From an uncultured Flavobacteriaceae bacterium (lineage in GTDB: Bacteria; Bacteroidota; Bacteroidia; Flavobacteriales; Flavobacteriaceae), in contig CANLUH010000002.1 of assembly GCA_947494205.1 (NCBI GenBank), positions 310,001 through 374,000 of the forward strand: 64,000 nucleotides of DNA, written 5' to 3'. Positions 26,594 to 35,549 of this stretch are shown in pieces; positions within the stretch are counted from its first letter, which is position 1; each line of letters begins with the position of its first letter. The notes under the pieces are model-generated. The model searched no databases. It had not been told where the DNA came from and worked only from the letters and a program-made list of their open reading frames with translations. Made by a program: the position numbers and the translations under genes.

Positions 26594-29500
26594 ATGAGTA
26601 CACTTATTGATATTCTATCAGAAAGAAAAGCATCAACTTCTAAGGGTATTACTTTTATAGAAAGTAATAATAAGGAAAATGTACTGTCATATAAAACGTT
26701 ATATAATACGTCTCAAAACGTTTTATATGTTTTACAAAAAGAAGGTTTACAACCTAAAGATGAATTAGTATTACAAGTAGACGATAATTATACTTTTATT
26801 GTTGTTTTTTGGGCTTGTATATTGGGAGGGATAATACCAGTGCCTATATCTGTAGGACAAAAAGCAGAACATAAAAAGAAACTATTTAATGTATGGGACA
26901 TATTAAATAACCCATACATTCTTACTACTTCTCGTAATCTAGAATCCTTAGATAAATTTTCTGAAGACACAAAATATAGACATATCTATAATGATATATC
27001 TAAAAAATCAATTGCTTTAGATATCATTTTTGAAGCTACTGAGAATGGTGAACTATATGCTGCAAAAGAAAACGATATAGCATTTATTCAATTTTCTTCT
27101 GGATCGACAGGCTTACCAAAAGGAGTGCAATTAACCCATAAAAACTTAATAGTTAATACTAAAGCTATTGCAAGTGCTGCAAAATATACCGAAAAAGATT
27201 CTTCTATAAGTTGGATGCCATTAACTCATGATATGGGATTAATTGGGTTTCATATAAATCCAATAGTTAGTAATATGGATCAATATATAATGCCTACTAA
27301 TTTATTTGTAAGGCGTCCAGCATTATGGTTAGATAAAGCTTCAGAGTATAATGTTAGCATTCTATGTTCTCCAAATTTTGGGTATAACTATGTGTTAAAC
27401 CATTGTAAAGGAGACTATAATTGGAATCTATCATCAGTTAGAGTATTATATAACGGAGCAGAACCAATTTCAGAAAAACTTATTGAACAATTTCTAGATA
27501 AAATGAAATTGTACCAATTAAAGCGAAAAGCAATGTGTCCTGTTTATGGCTTAGCCGAAGCAAGTTTGGCTGTTTCAATTTCTAATTTAGATAATGAAGC
27601 CAATTCTGTAAGTATAGATAGAAATCATTTAAAAGTATCAGATAAAATAATACTAAATGATAATGAAAGTGAAGGTATCTCTTTTGTAAATGTAGGCGTT
27701 GCAATAAATGATTGCATTGTAAGAATTACAGATGATGATGATAAACCAGTAAATGAAAACATTATAGGTAATATCCAGATAAAAGGTGATAATGTTACCT
27801 CAGGGTATTATAATAATCCTGAAATTACTAAAAAAGTAATCGATAACGATAATTGGCTTAAAACAGGAGATTTAGGTTTTATTAAAGACAGTAAGTTATA
27901 CGTAACTGGTAGAGCAAAGGATATTATATTTATTAATGGGCAAAATTATTATCCGCATGATTTAGAAGCATTATCAGAAGAAGTTTCTGGAATAGAATTA
28001 AATAAAGTGGCTTTTGCTGGCTATTTTAATTCAGAAAAACAAGAAGAAGAAATAATAGCTTTTGTATTTCATCGCGGGGACTTAAAAAAGTTTATTCCTG
28101 TAAGACATGATTTAATAACTTTAATAAATCAAGATATGGGAATAGCTTTAACAAAAGTTATCCCTGTAAAAGATATACCGAGAACAACAAGTGGAAAAAT
28201 ACAGCGCTTTAAATTACTTGAAACGTATTTAAATAATGAGTTCAAAAAGAATGAGAACGATTTAAATACACTATTAGAGTCTATAAGTGTCGAAATTGTA
28301 GAACCAAAAAATGAAGCAGAGACAAAACTTCTTAATATTTGGAAAACACTTTTTGAAAATGAAAATATAGGCGTAACTCAAAAGTTTTTTGAGATAGGAG
28401 GAAACTCACTTAAAGCAGCAGAGCTCGTTATGCTAATATTAAAAGAGTTTCAGGTGGATATCGCATTAGAAACCATTTATAATAAGCAAACCGTTAGCGA
28501 TTTAATATTAGAAATTAACAACGCAACACCTACACAATATAACACTATCCCAGTAGCTACCGTTAGCGATAGTTATAATTTGTCTTCTAGCCAAAAAGGG
28601 ATTTACTACGCATGGGAAACAGACAAAAAATCTATAGCATATAACGTTCCAACAGTATTTAAAATAAAAGGAACGTTAGATATAGAACGATTAAAAATTA
28701 GCCTTGAAACTTTAGTCTCCAAACATGATACATTAAGAATGGGGTATACTATGCAAAGTGTACCTAAATTTAAAATTCATGAGACTCTAGCGGTTAATAT
28801 AAAAACAATTATAGTCGAAAATGAAGAGATTAATGAAGCATTTAAAAACTTAATACAGCCTTTTAATCTATTAGAAGATCAATTATTTAGAGTTACTATT
28901 GTAAAGGTAAATGAAGGAGAGTCGTATTTATTTTTAGACTTCCACCATAGTACTTTTGATGGATTTTCCGTTTTATATTTTATACAAGATTTGTATAATT
29001 TATATGTGGGCAATACAATAGAAGCTCCAAAAATACAATACAAAGATTTTAGTCACTGGCATGCAGAGTATATTACTTCAAATAAAATAATAAGTCAAGG
29101 GGACTATTGGAAACAAAAGTTAAAAGGAGATTTACCTGTATTAAATTTTCCAACAGATTTTCCAAGACCACAGTTTTTAAATAAAGTAGGTAAAAAAATA
29201 GAATTCTCATTACAAGAGAAGACGAATACACAATTAAGGGCATTTGCAAAAAATAATAATGTAACGCTACAAGTATTATTATTTTCTATCTATAAACTGC
29301 TATTAAATAAATATACAGGACAAGAAGATATTATAATTGGTGTTCCAGTATCTGGAAGAAACCATTTAGATATTAGAAAGAGCTACGGTATGTTTGTAAA
29401 TAACGTAGTTATTAAAAATACGATTAACACAAACATTACCTTTTTAAACTATTTAGAACAAGAGAAAATAAATAGTTTCGAAGCTCTTAAACATCAAGAC

Positions 29501-32500
29501 TATCCATTTAATAACTTAATAGAATCTTTAAATATTAAAAGGGATGTAAGTAGAAGCCCAATATTTGACACCATGTTCATTTTTCAGAATATGCAAAACG
29601 ATATTGGGAATGATACTTTTAAATTATCAAGACACTTTTTCGACCCTGAATTTTCAAAATTCGATATCTCAATGGAGGTTTTCGATTTTGAAAGCACCAT
29701 AGTTTATGGAATAGAGTATGCAACCGATTTATTTAAAGAATCAACAATTATAAACGTTATAAATAGTTTTAAAACGCTAATAAATAACATACTAGAGAAT
29801 CCTAGAAAACAAATAAAGGATATTTCATTATTAGCGCCATCCACTCATGAACTATTAACGCACCAGTTTAATGACACAGCTGTATATTACTCTAAAAGCG
29901 AAACTATTGCTGAAGTGTTTAATAATCAAGTTCTTAAAGCACCAAATGCAATAGCTCTAGAATACAATAAAGTAAAGCTTACATATAAAGAACTAGAAGA
30001 ACAGGCTACACAAATTTCTGAATATTTATTAGAACAAAATTTGCCTATTAATACTACAATAGGAGTTATTTTACCAAGATCTATAGAATTTGTTGTAAGT
30101 ATCCTTGGGATTCTAAAAGCCGGAATGTGTTATGTTCCAATAGATAGTAATGCGCCAGAACATAGAATGACATACTGTATAGAAAACAGTAAATGCAGTC
30201 TTGTAATTAGTAGTGATACTTTAATTGAAAAATTAAACTTTAAACAAAAAGAGATTATATTATCTATTGAAACATTATCAAAATTCCCAATAGATAAAGA
30301 TAAAAGTGAATTAGAAGCAAATACTACTGCTTTAGATTTAGCCTATGTTATTTATACTTCAGGAACAACAGGAAATCCTAAAGGTGTGAAAATAACGCAC
30401 AAATCATTATTAAATTATATTAATTGGGCAGCAAAAACGTATTTAAATACAGAGGACAATGTATTTCCATTATATAGTTCTGTAGCTTTCGATTTAACGT
30501 TAACATCAATTTTCCTCCCACTTTTAACAGGAAGTAAAATAGTAATATATGGCGAAGAAACTGAAGCCAATACCATCATCGAAGATGTTATTAATGATAA
30601 TAAATCAACAATAGTAAAACTCACACCTTCTCACTTAAAAATAATAAAAGAATTAAACATAAAATCTAGTGCCATTAAAACACTAATAGTTGGAGGAGAG
30701 GCATTAACAACCCAACTATGTTTAGATATTACAGAAACCATAGATAATGTAGTTATTTATAACGAGTACGGACCCACTGAAGCCACTATAGGTTGTATGG
30801 TTTATAAATTTGACGCAGCAGATACAGGACAAAATGTATCGTTAGGAAAACCAATAGATAATACACAGATATATATCTTAGATAAAGATTTAAAACCAGT
30901 TCCATACGGAGTAGTCGGTGAATTATACATTGCAGGAGACGGTTTAGCAGAAGGTTACATACATAACAAAGAATTAACCAGTTTAAAGTTTATAGAAAAC
31001 CCATTTATAGCAGATACAAAAATGTATCGTTCTGGTGATTTAGTAAAACGAAATGCAGATAATAGCATTGTATTTCTAGGTAGAGTGGATAACCAAGTTA
31101 AAATTAATGGTTATAGAATTGAGTTAGATGAAATACAATTACAACTATTAAATATAGATACTATAAACGAAGCTATTGTATTAGTAAAAGAAACAAACAA
31201 TACTAAAAGAATAGTAGCCTATTGCACCACAAATGATGCATTAGATAGTAATACTGTAAAAAAACACTTATCAGGTAAATTACCAACGTATATGCTACCT
31301 AATAATGTTACGATTATAGACGACATGCCATTAACAACTAATGGAAAAGTAGATACAGGTAAATTACTAACATTATCAGTGGCTAAAAGTACAGAATATA
31401 GAGAGCCAACAACACTAATAGAAACACAGTTGTTAGAAGCTTGGAAAACTATTTTTCAAGATAATACCATTAGTATAACAGATGGCTTTTTTGAATTAGG
31501 TGGAGATTCTATAAAAGCTGTACAAATAGCATCCATACTGTACAATCAAGGTATTGAGTTAAGAGTTAAAGATATTTTAACACACCAAACCATACAACTC
31601 ATAGCACCTTTTGTAGAACAAGAAACTGTAAAAATTTATGAGCAATCAACACTAGAAGGCGAAAAAGAATTCTCACCAATAGAAGCATGGTTTATTAGTC
31701 AAAATTTCGCAAATCCAAATTTTTATAATCAATCGGTAGTATTAGATATTAAAAAGCCTATAAACGTTTCATATTTAGAAAAAGCCTTTACGTATTTAAT
31801 ACAATCGCATGATGGGCTTCGTTTAAATTTAGATCCAATACAACAAAAAATGTATTATAATAATGCGTTTTTGAATGTTGATTTTACTATTGAAACGTAT
31901 CCTATATCTACTATAGAAGATAAATGTTTAGAACTTAAACAATCTTTCTCTATTACTAATAGCCTGTTAATAAAAGTTGCAGTATTTGATGGAGCATCTG
32001 GAATAGAAAAGCTATTCATAACCATGCATCATTTAATTATAGATGGTGTCTCATGGAGAATACTACTAAATGATTTGTATACTATATATCATAAAATAGA
32101 AAACCAAGAGACATTAAGTCCTTACAATAAAACAATCTCTCTAACTAGTTATCAAGAACACATAAAATCTTATGCAACAAAAGAGACTATAGAATCTCAA
32201 AAAGACTATTGGAAAGCTATAGAAGCTATAGACTTTAAATTACCTACAGACTTTAACAATAGAAGTGCTAAAGAGACCATAAAACCAACACTATTTAAAA
32301 GTAGTTTAAGTAAAGAAGATACCCAATATTTGCTAAAAGAAGCAAACAATAGTTACAAAACAACACCAGAAATACTATTAAATACAGCTCTTGTATTAGC
32401 ATTAAAAGATTGGACAGAAAAGGAAACCATTATTATAGAACAAGAAGGCTATGGTAGAGAGTTAAATCATGTAAATACAGCAAATACTATAGGTTGGTTT

Positions 32501-33013
32501 ACAACACTATATCCCGTTAAATTTAATGTAAAAGAAAACGCCTCTTTAGAAGAAACCATAAAACATGTAAAAGAAACCATAAAGAATATTCCAGATAAAG
32601 GAATAGGCTATGGTATATTAAAATATTTAAACAATAACTCTTGTTTAACGAAACAAGAGAGAACACCAATACGATTTAATTACTTAGGTGTTTTTAACGC
32701 AGAATTTAATAATGACTTGTTTTCGTACAATGCAGATTATACTGGAGAAGAAAGTGATTCTAAAAACATTTTAACTGCAAGTTTAGAATGTAACATCATG
32801 ATAGTAGATGGTAAACTAGAGATAGTAGTACACTATAGTACAAGTGATTTTCAAGACACTACTATAAGCATATTTACTAATACACTCTTAACCAAATTAA
32901 AAACACTACTGGCATTTCTAAAAAAGGAAACAACAGAGCATTTTACAGTATCAGACTTTGATGGCGCTCAACTAGACGAAGAAGATTTAAACACCATATT
33001 AAACATTTTATAA
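26594..33013 (+). CDS. NRPS starter protein: acyl ligase-ACP-C-A(Asn)-PCP-E
   Basis: A 2139-aa loading protein. Domains in order: fatty-acyl-AMP-ligase-like domain (about 1-555; 'FIQFSSGSTGLPKG', 'SWMPLTHDMGLIGF', 'GRAKDIIFINGQNYYP'); acyl carrier with Ser605 ('EIGGNSL'); condensation (about 655-1090; HHSTFDG from His784); adenylation (about 1110-1610; 'VIYTSGTTGNPKG'); peptidyl carrier with Ser1639 ('ELGGDSI'); epimerisation (about 1690-2120; 'HHLIIDGVSW' from His1812, 'EGYGRE', 'IGWFTTLYP', 'FNYLGVF'). Residues at the ten-position specificity sites read DLTKIGEIG, closest to the Asn code DLTKLGEVG; the Glu separates it from Asp. Expected product: an N-acyl-D-asparaginyl thioester passed to the next NRPS, whose first C domain looks like a D-accepting type. 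First gene of the cluster. Confidence 0.9.
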   Translation: MSTLIDILSERKASTSKGITFIESNNKENVLSYKTLYNTSQNVLYVLQKEGLQPKDELVLQVDDNYTFIVVFWACILGGIIPVPISVGQKAEHKKKLFNVWDILNNPYILTTSRNLESLDKFSEDTKYRHIYNDISKKSIALDIIFEATENGELYAAKENDIAFIQFSSGSTGLPKGVQLTHKNLIVNTKAIASAAKYTEKDSSISWMPLTHDMGLIGFHINPIVSNMDQYIMPTNLFVRRPALWLDKASEYNVSILCSPNFGYNYVLNHCKGDYNWNLSSVRVLYNGAEPISEKLIEQFLDKMKLYQLKRKAMCPVYGLAEASLAVSISNLDNEANSVSIDRNHLKVSDKIILNDNESEGISFVNVGVAINDCIVRITDDDDKPVNENIIGNIQIKGDNVTSGYYNNPEITKKVIDNDNWLKTGDLGFIKDSKLYVTGRAKDIIFINGQNYYPHDLEALSEEVSGIELNKVAFAGYFNSEKQEEEIIAFVFHRGDLKKFIPVRHDLITLINQDMGIALTKVIPVKDIPRTTSGKIQRFKLLETYLNNEFKKNENDLNTLLESISVEIVEPKNEAETKLLNIWKTLFENENIGVTQKFFEIGGNSLKAAELVMLILKEFQVDIALETIYNKQTVSDLILEINNATPTQYNTIPVATVSDSYNLSSSQKGIYYAWETDKKSIAYNVPTVFKIKGTLDIERLKISLETLVSKHDTLRMGYTMQSVPKFKIHETLAVNIKTIIVENEEINEAFKNLIQPFNLLEDQLFRVTIVKVNEGESYLFLDFHHSTFDGFSVLYFIQDLYNLYVGNTIEAPKIQYKDFSHWHAEYITSNKIISQGDYWKQKLKGDLPVLNFPTDFPRPQFLNKVGKKIEFSLQEKTNTQLRAFAKNNNVTLQVLLFSIYKLLLNKYTGQEDIIIGVPVSGRNHLDIRKSYGMFVNNVVIKNTINTNITFLNYLEQEKINSFEALKHQDYPFNNLIESLNIKRDVSRSPIFDTMFIFQNMQNDIGNDTFKLSRHFFDPEFSKFDISMEVFDFESTIVYGIEYATDLFKESTIINVINSFKTLINNILENPRKQIKDISLLAPSTHELLTHQFNDTAVYYSKSETIAEVFNNQVLKAPNAIALEYNKVKLTYKELEEQATQISEYLLEQNLPINTTIGVILPRSIEFVVSILGILKAGMCYVPIDSNAPEHRMTYCIENSKCSLVISSDTLIEKLNFKQKEIILSIETLSKFPIDKDKSELEANTTALDLAYVIYTSGTTGNPKGVKITHKSLLNYINWAAKTYLNTEDNVFPLYSSVAFDLTLTSIFLPLLTGSKIVIYGEETEANTIIEDVINDNKSTIVKLTPSHLKIIKELNIKSSAIKTLIVGGEALTTQLCLDITETIDNVVIYNEYGPTEATIGCMVYKFDAADTGQNVSLGKPIDNTQIYILDKDLKPVPYGVVGELYIAGDGLAEGYIHNKELTSLKFIENPFIADTKMYRSGDLVKRNADNSIVFLGRVDNQVKINGYRIELDEIQLQLLNIDTINEAIVLVKETNNTKRIVAYCTTNDALDSNTVKKHLSGKLPTYMLPNNVTIIDDMPLTTNGKVDTGKLLTLSVAKSTEYREPTTLIETQLLEAWKTIFQDNTISITDGFFELGGDSIKAVQIASILYNQGIELRVKDILTHQTIQLIAPFVEQETVKIYEQSTLEGEKEFSPIEAWFISQNFANPNFYNQSVVLDIKKPINVSYLEKAFTYLIQSHDGLRLNLDPIQQKMYYNNAFLNVDFTIETYPISTIEDKCLELKQSFSITNSLLIKVAVFDGASGIEKLFITMHHLIIDGVSWRILLNDLYTIYHKIENQETLSPYNKTISLTSYQEHIKSYATKETIESQKDYWKAIEAIDFKLPTDFNNRSAKETIKPTLFKSSLSKEDTQYLLKEANNSYKTTPEILLNTALVLALKDWTEKETIIIEQEGYGRELNHVNTANTIGWFTTLYPVKFNVKENASLEETIKHVKETIKNIPDKGIGYGILKYLNNNSCLTKQERTPIRFNYLGVFNAEFNNDLFSYNADYTGEESDSKNILTASLECNIMIVDGKLEIVVHYSTSDFQDTTISIFTNTLLTKLKTLLAFLKKETTEHFTVSDFDGAQLDEEDLNTILNIL

Positions 33014-33023
33014 ACTAAAACTC

Positions 33024-35456
33024 ATGATCCTAAAGAATTTAAGGTTAGCACTAATTACCTTTAAAAAGAATAAAATAAATACAATTTCCAGTATTCTGGG
33101 GTTAGTTATAGGTATAACTACATTTTTAATTTTAATGCAACACAAGTTCTATCACGAGAGCTACGATAAGCATTTCACAGATTCGGAAAGAATATACAGA
33201 GTAGCAACTAGAACGACAGAAAAAAACGGAGAAGTATTAGATATAGCACTTAATTATAATGCTACTGGAAGAGACTTGGTAGATAATTTTAAAGAATTAG
33301 AAGACTTTACTTTTTCATACAATGAAGCTATTTTAATAAACAACGATGATAAAAAGTTTGGAAATCAAAATGTAATATGGGTTTATAAGAATTTTTTAGA
33401 GTTTTTTGGTTCTATAAAGTTATTAAATGGAGTAACAAATAATGTGTTATCCGAGCCAAATAAAGGTATTATTTCTGAAACTGCAGCTAAACGTTTTTTT
33501 GGAGACAAGGACCCTTTAGGGGAAACATTACGTTATGATGGAGATTACTTTTTTGAAGTAGTAGGTGTTTATGAGGATCTTCCAGACAATACACATTTTA
33601 CGGCAGACTATATTATATCTATTCAGCCTAGAGAAAATAGTGATTCTAATTTTGGTGAAATTAATTACAATTGGCCTGTATATAATTTATATGTAAAGTC
33701 TACTCCTAATTTAGATGTAAAACTTTTAGAAAGTCAAATACCAAATTTTATTATAAATAAATTGCCAAAACGAGTTACCAAAACAAGCAATTTAGCCTAT
33801 TTCTTACAACCTATTGAAGATATTCATCTTAAGTCGAATATAAGAAATGAAATGAAAGCTAACTATAGTGCAAAAACAGTAAACTTAATCGGGATTCTGG
33901 CTATTTTTATTTTGGTTGTCTCATACATAAATTTTATAAACATTTATTTCTCTCAATCGTTTAAAGAACTAAGAGAAGTTGGAGTTAGAAAAGTATTAGG
34001 CGCTACATTCTTTAATATATTAGGTAAAAGTATAATAGCAACTCTTTTAATTAATATAATATCTGCACTTTTAATTTTTATATTAATAACTGTTTTCAAA
34101 TTAGAAATAGGAATGTATTTGGGAGATGAATTCTTTTTAGATGGTATCTCTAAAAATAGCATATGGTCACTTTTATTATTGTTAATCATTTTTGGAACGC
34201 TAATACCAAGCTTATATATTACACTAATACTATTTTCAAATAGTATAACAAACTCATTACACAATAAGTTTAGTAATAAACAAGGTAAAGTAAATTCGAG
34301 GTTTATTTTAGTAATCTTTCAGTTTGTTATTACCATAATAATGGTAACAGGAACATTAGCGATAAACAAACAAGTAAATTATATGCTTGATAAAGACCTT
34401 GGATTCGAATCTGAACAAGTTGTTTTTACATCGTTTCCTAGAAGTTTATTTTATCAAAAAGAGACTTTAGAACAACGATTTAGAGAATTTAAAAATAGAA
34501 TAGAGCAAATAAATGGAGTAGAGAGTGTAACCTGGTCAGATATGCTTCCGGGTAAACCTCCAATTACTGGTCCTGTATTAAGACGAAAAGGAGAACCTTC
34601 AATTAAAAATATAAACTATGAGCATGGTAATATCGATTCAGAATTTATAAAAACTTATGGATTAGAATTAGTTGCAGGTAGAAACTTTGAAGACAATTTA
34701 TCAGCAGCAGATAGTAAAATAATGCTTAATGAAACAGCCGTTAAAAAATTAGGTTTCGACTCTAATGAAAGTGCTATAGGAGAGGTTGTTACAACTAGAA
34801 TAGAAAACTCAACAGCACCAAATTCACTTTCAATAATAGGTGTCGTAAAAGATTTTCACTCTCAAGGCTTAAGAAAAAGTATAACACCAATGCTGTTTAC
34901 TCCAGATAGAGCCGTATCTGAATCTTTTTATGCAATAAAAGTTAAAAGTTCAAACATGTCAGACGTTGTAGCTCAAATGGGTAAAATTTATGAAGACGTA
35001 AATCCAAAAGATGCATATAATGCTTTTTTCTTAGATGACTTTTTTAACAAACAATATAAAAATGAATTGATTTTTAAGAAAATCATGATTATAATATCTG
35101 TCATCATTATTTTATTAACCTGTCTAGGAATGTTTGCTATGGTTAACGGTATTATTAGAAAACGCCTAAAAGAGGTTGCTGTACGAAAAGTTAATGGTGC
35201 AAAATTATCAGATTTACTATTACTATTAAATAAACAATTTTTATACTTCTTAATTTTAACAAGTGTATTTGCAATACCATTAGCATATCTATTTATTCAA
35301 AAATGGCTAGGTAATTTTGTATATAAAACAGAAATGAATGCATGGGTATACATTGTACCAGTATTATTAATAGCGCTTATTGTTTTAATTACTACAAGTT
35401 ATAGAATAGCGCTAGTCTCTAGAATTAACCCTATAAAAGTGCTTAAGGCAGATTAA
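33024..35456 (+). CDS. ABC transporter permease, MacB/FtsX type
   Basis: An 810-aa two-part permease. Each half has a helix, a periplasmic MacB_PCD-like domain and three helices of an FtsX-like unit. Helices are visible near 20-42, 285-305, 335-360, 378-400, 425-445, 690-710, 735-760 and 775-795. 'LREVGVRKVLGAT' (about 315-327) and 'LKEVAVRKVNGAK' (about 717-729) are the paired FtsX motifs next to the membrane. The gene begins 10 bp after the NRPS starter gene and precedes the next assembly-line gene by 93 bp, so it is probably co-transcribed. Export of the peptide product is the likely role by context. No ATPase subunit is present in the window, so it must use one encoded elsewhere. Confidence 0.88.
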   Translation: MILKNLRLALITFKKNKINTISSILGLVIGITTFLILMQHKFYHESYDKHFTDSERIYRVATRTTEKNGEVLDIALNYNATGRDLVDNFKELEDFTFSYNEAILINNDDKKFGNQNVIWVYKNFLEFFGSIKLLNGVTNNVLSEPNKGIISETAAKRFFGDKDPLGETLRYDGDYFFEVVGVYEDLPDNTHFTADYIISIQPRENSDSNFGEINYNWPVYNLYVKSTPNLDVKLLESQIPNFIINKLPKRVTKTSNLAYFLQPIEDIHLKSNIRNEMKANYSAKTVNLIGILAIFILVVSYINFINIYFSQSFKELREVGVRKVLGATFFNILGKSIIATLLINIISALLIFILITVFKLEIGMYLGDEFFLDGISKNSIWSLLLLLIIFGTLIPSLYITLILFSNSITNSLHNKFSNKQGKVNSRFILVIFQFVITIIMVTGTLAINKQVNYMLDKDLGFESEQVVFTSFPRSLFYQKETLEQRFREFKNRIEQINGVESVTWSDMLPGKPPITGPVLRRKGEPSIKNINYEHGNIDSEFIKTYGLELVAGRNFEDNLSAADSKIMLNETAVKKLGFDSNESAIGEVVTTRIENSTAPNSLSIIGVVKDFHSQGLRKSITPMLFTPDRAVSESFYAIKVKSSNMSDVVAQMGKIYEDVNPKDAYNAFFLDDFFNKQYKNELIFKKIMIIISVIIILLTCLGMFAMVNGIIRKRLKEVAVRKVNGAKLSDLLLLLNKQFLYFLILTSVFAIPLAYLFIQKWLGNFVYKTEMNAWVYIVPVLLIALIVLITTSYRIALVSRINPIKVLKAD

Positions 35457-35512
35457 ATAATAGCACTTTAGCTACATACATATTATAACAATTTATTCCC
35501 TCTTTTTATAAA

Positions 35513-35536
35513 TCATTCGAAAGAATGGAATCCATT
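35513..35536 (+). promoter_or_regulatory. Two overlapping small hairpins in the leader of the hybrid gene
   Basis: CATTC-GAAA-GAATG (35514-35527) forms a hairpin with a GAAA tetraloop. AATGGA-A-TCCATT (35524-35536) is a second inverted repeat that shares bases with it, so the two folds exclude each other. They end 13 nt before the ATG at 35550. A regulatory role is speculative. Confidence 0.25.
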
Positions 35537-35549
35537 TATTTGTAAAAAA

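Noticed and set aside
31690-33010. Second condensation domain at the end of the starter protein
   Set aside because: HHLIIDGVSW, EGYGRE, IGWFTTLYP and FNYLGVF are epimerisation-domain motifs, so it is an E domain.
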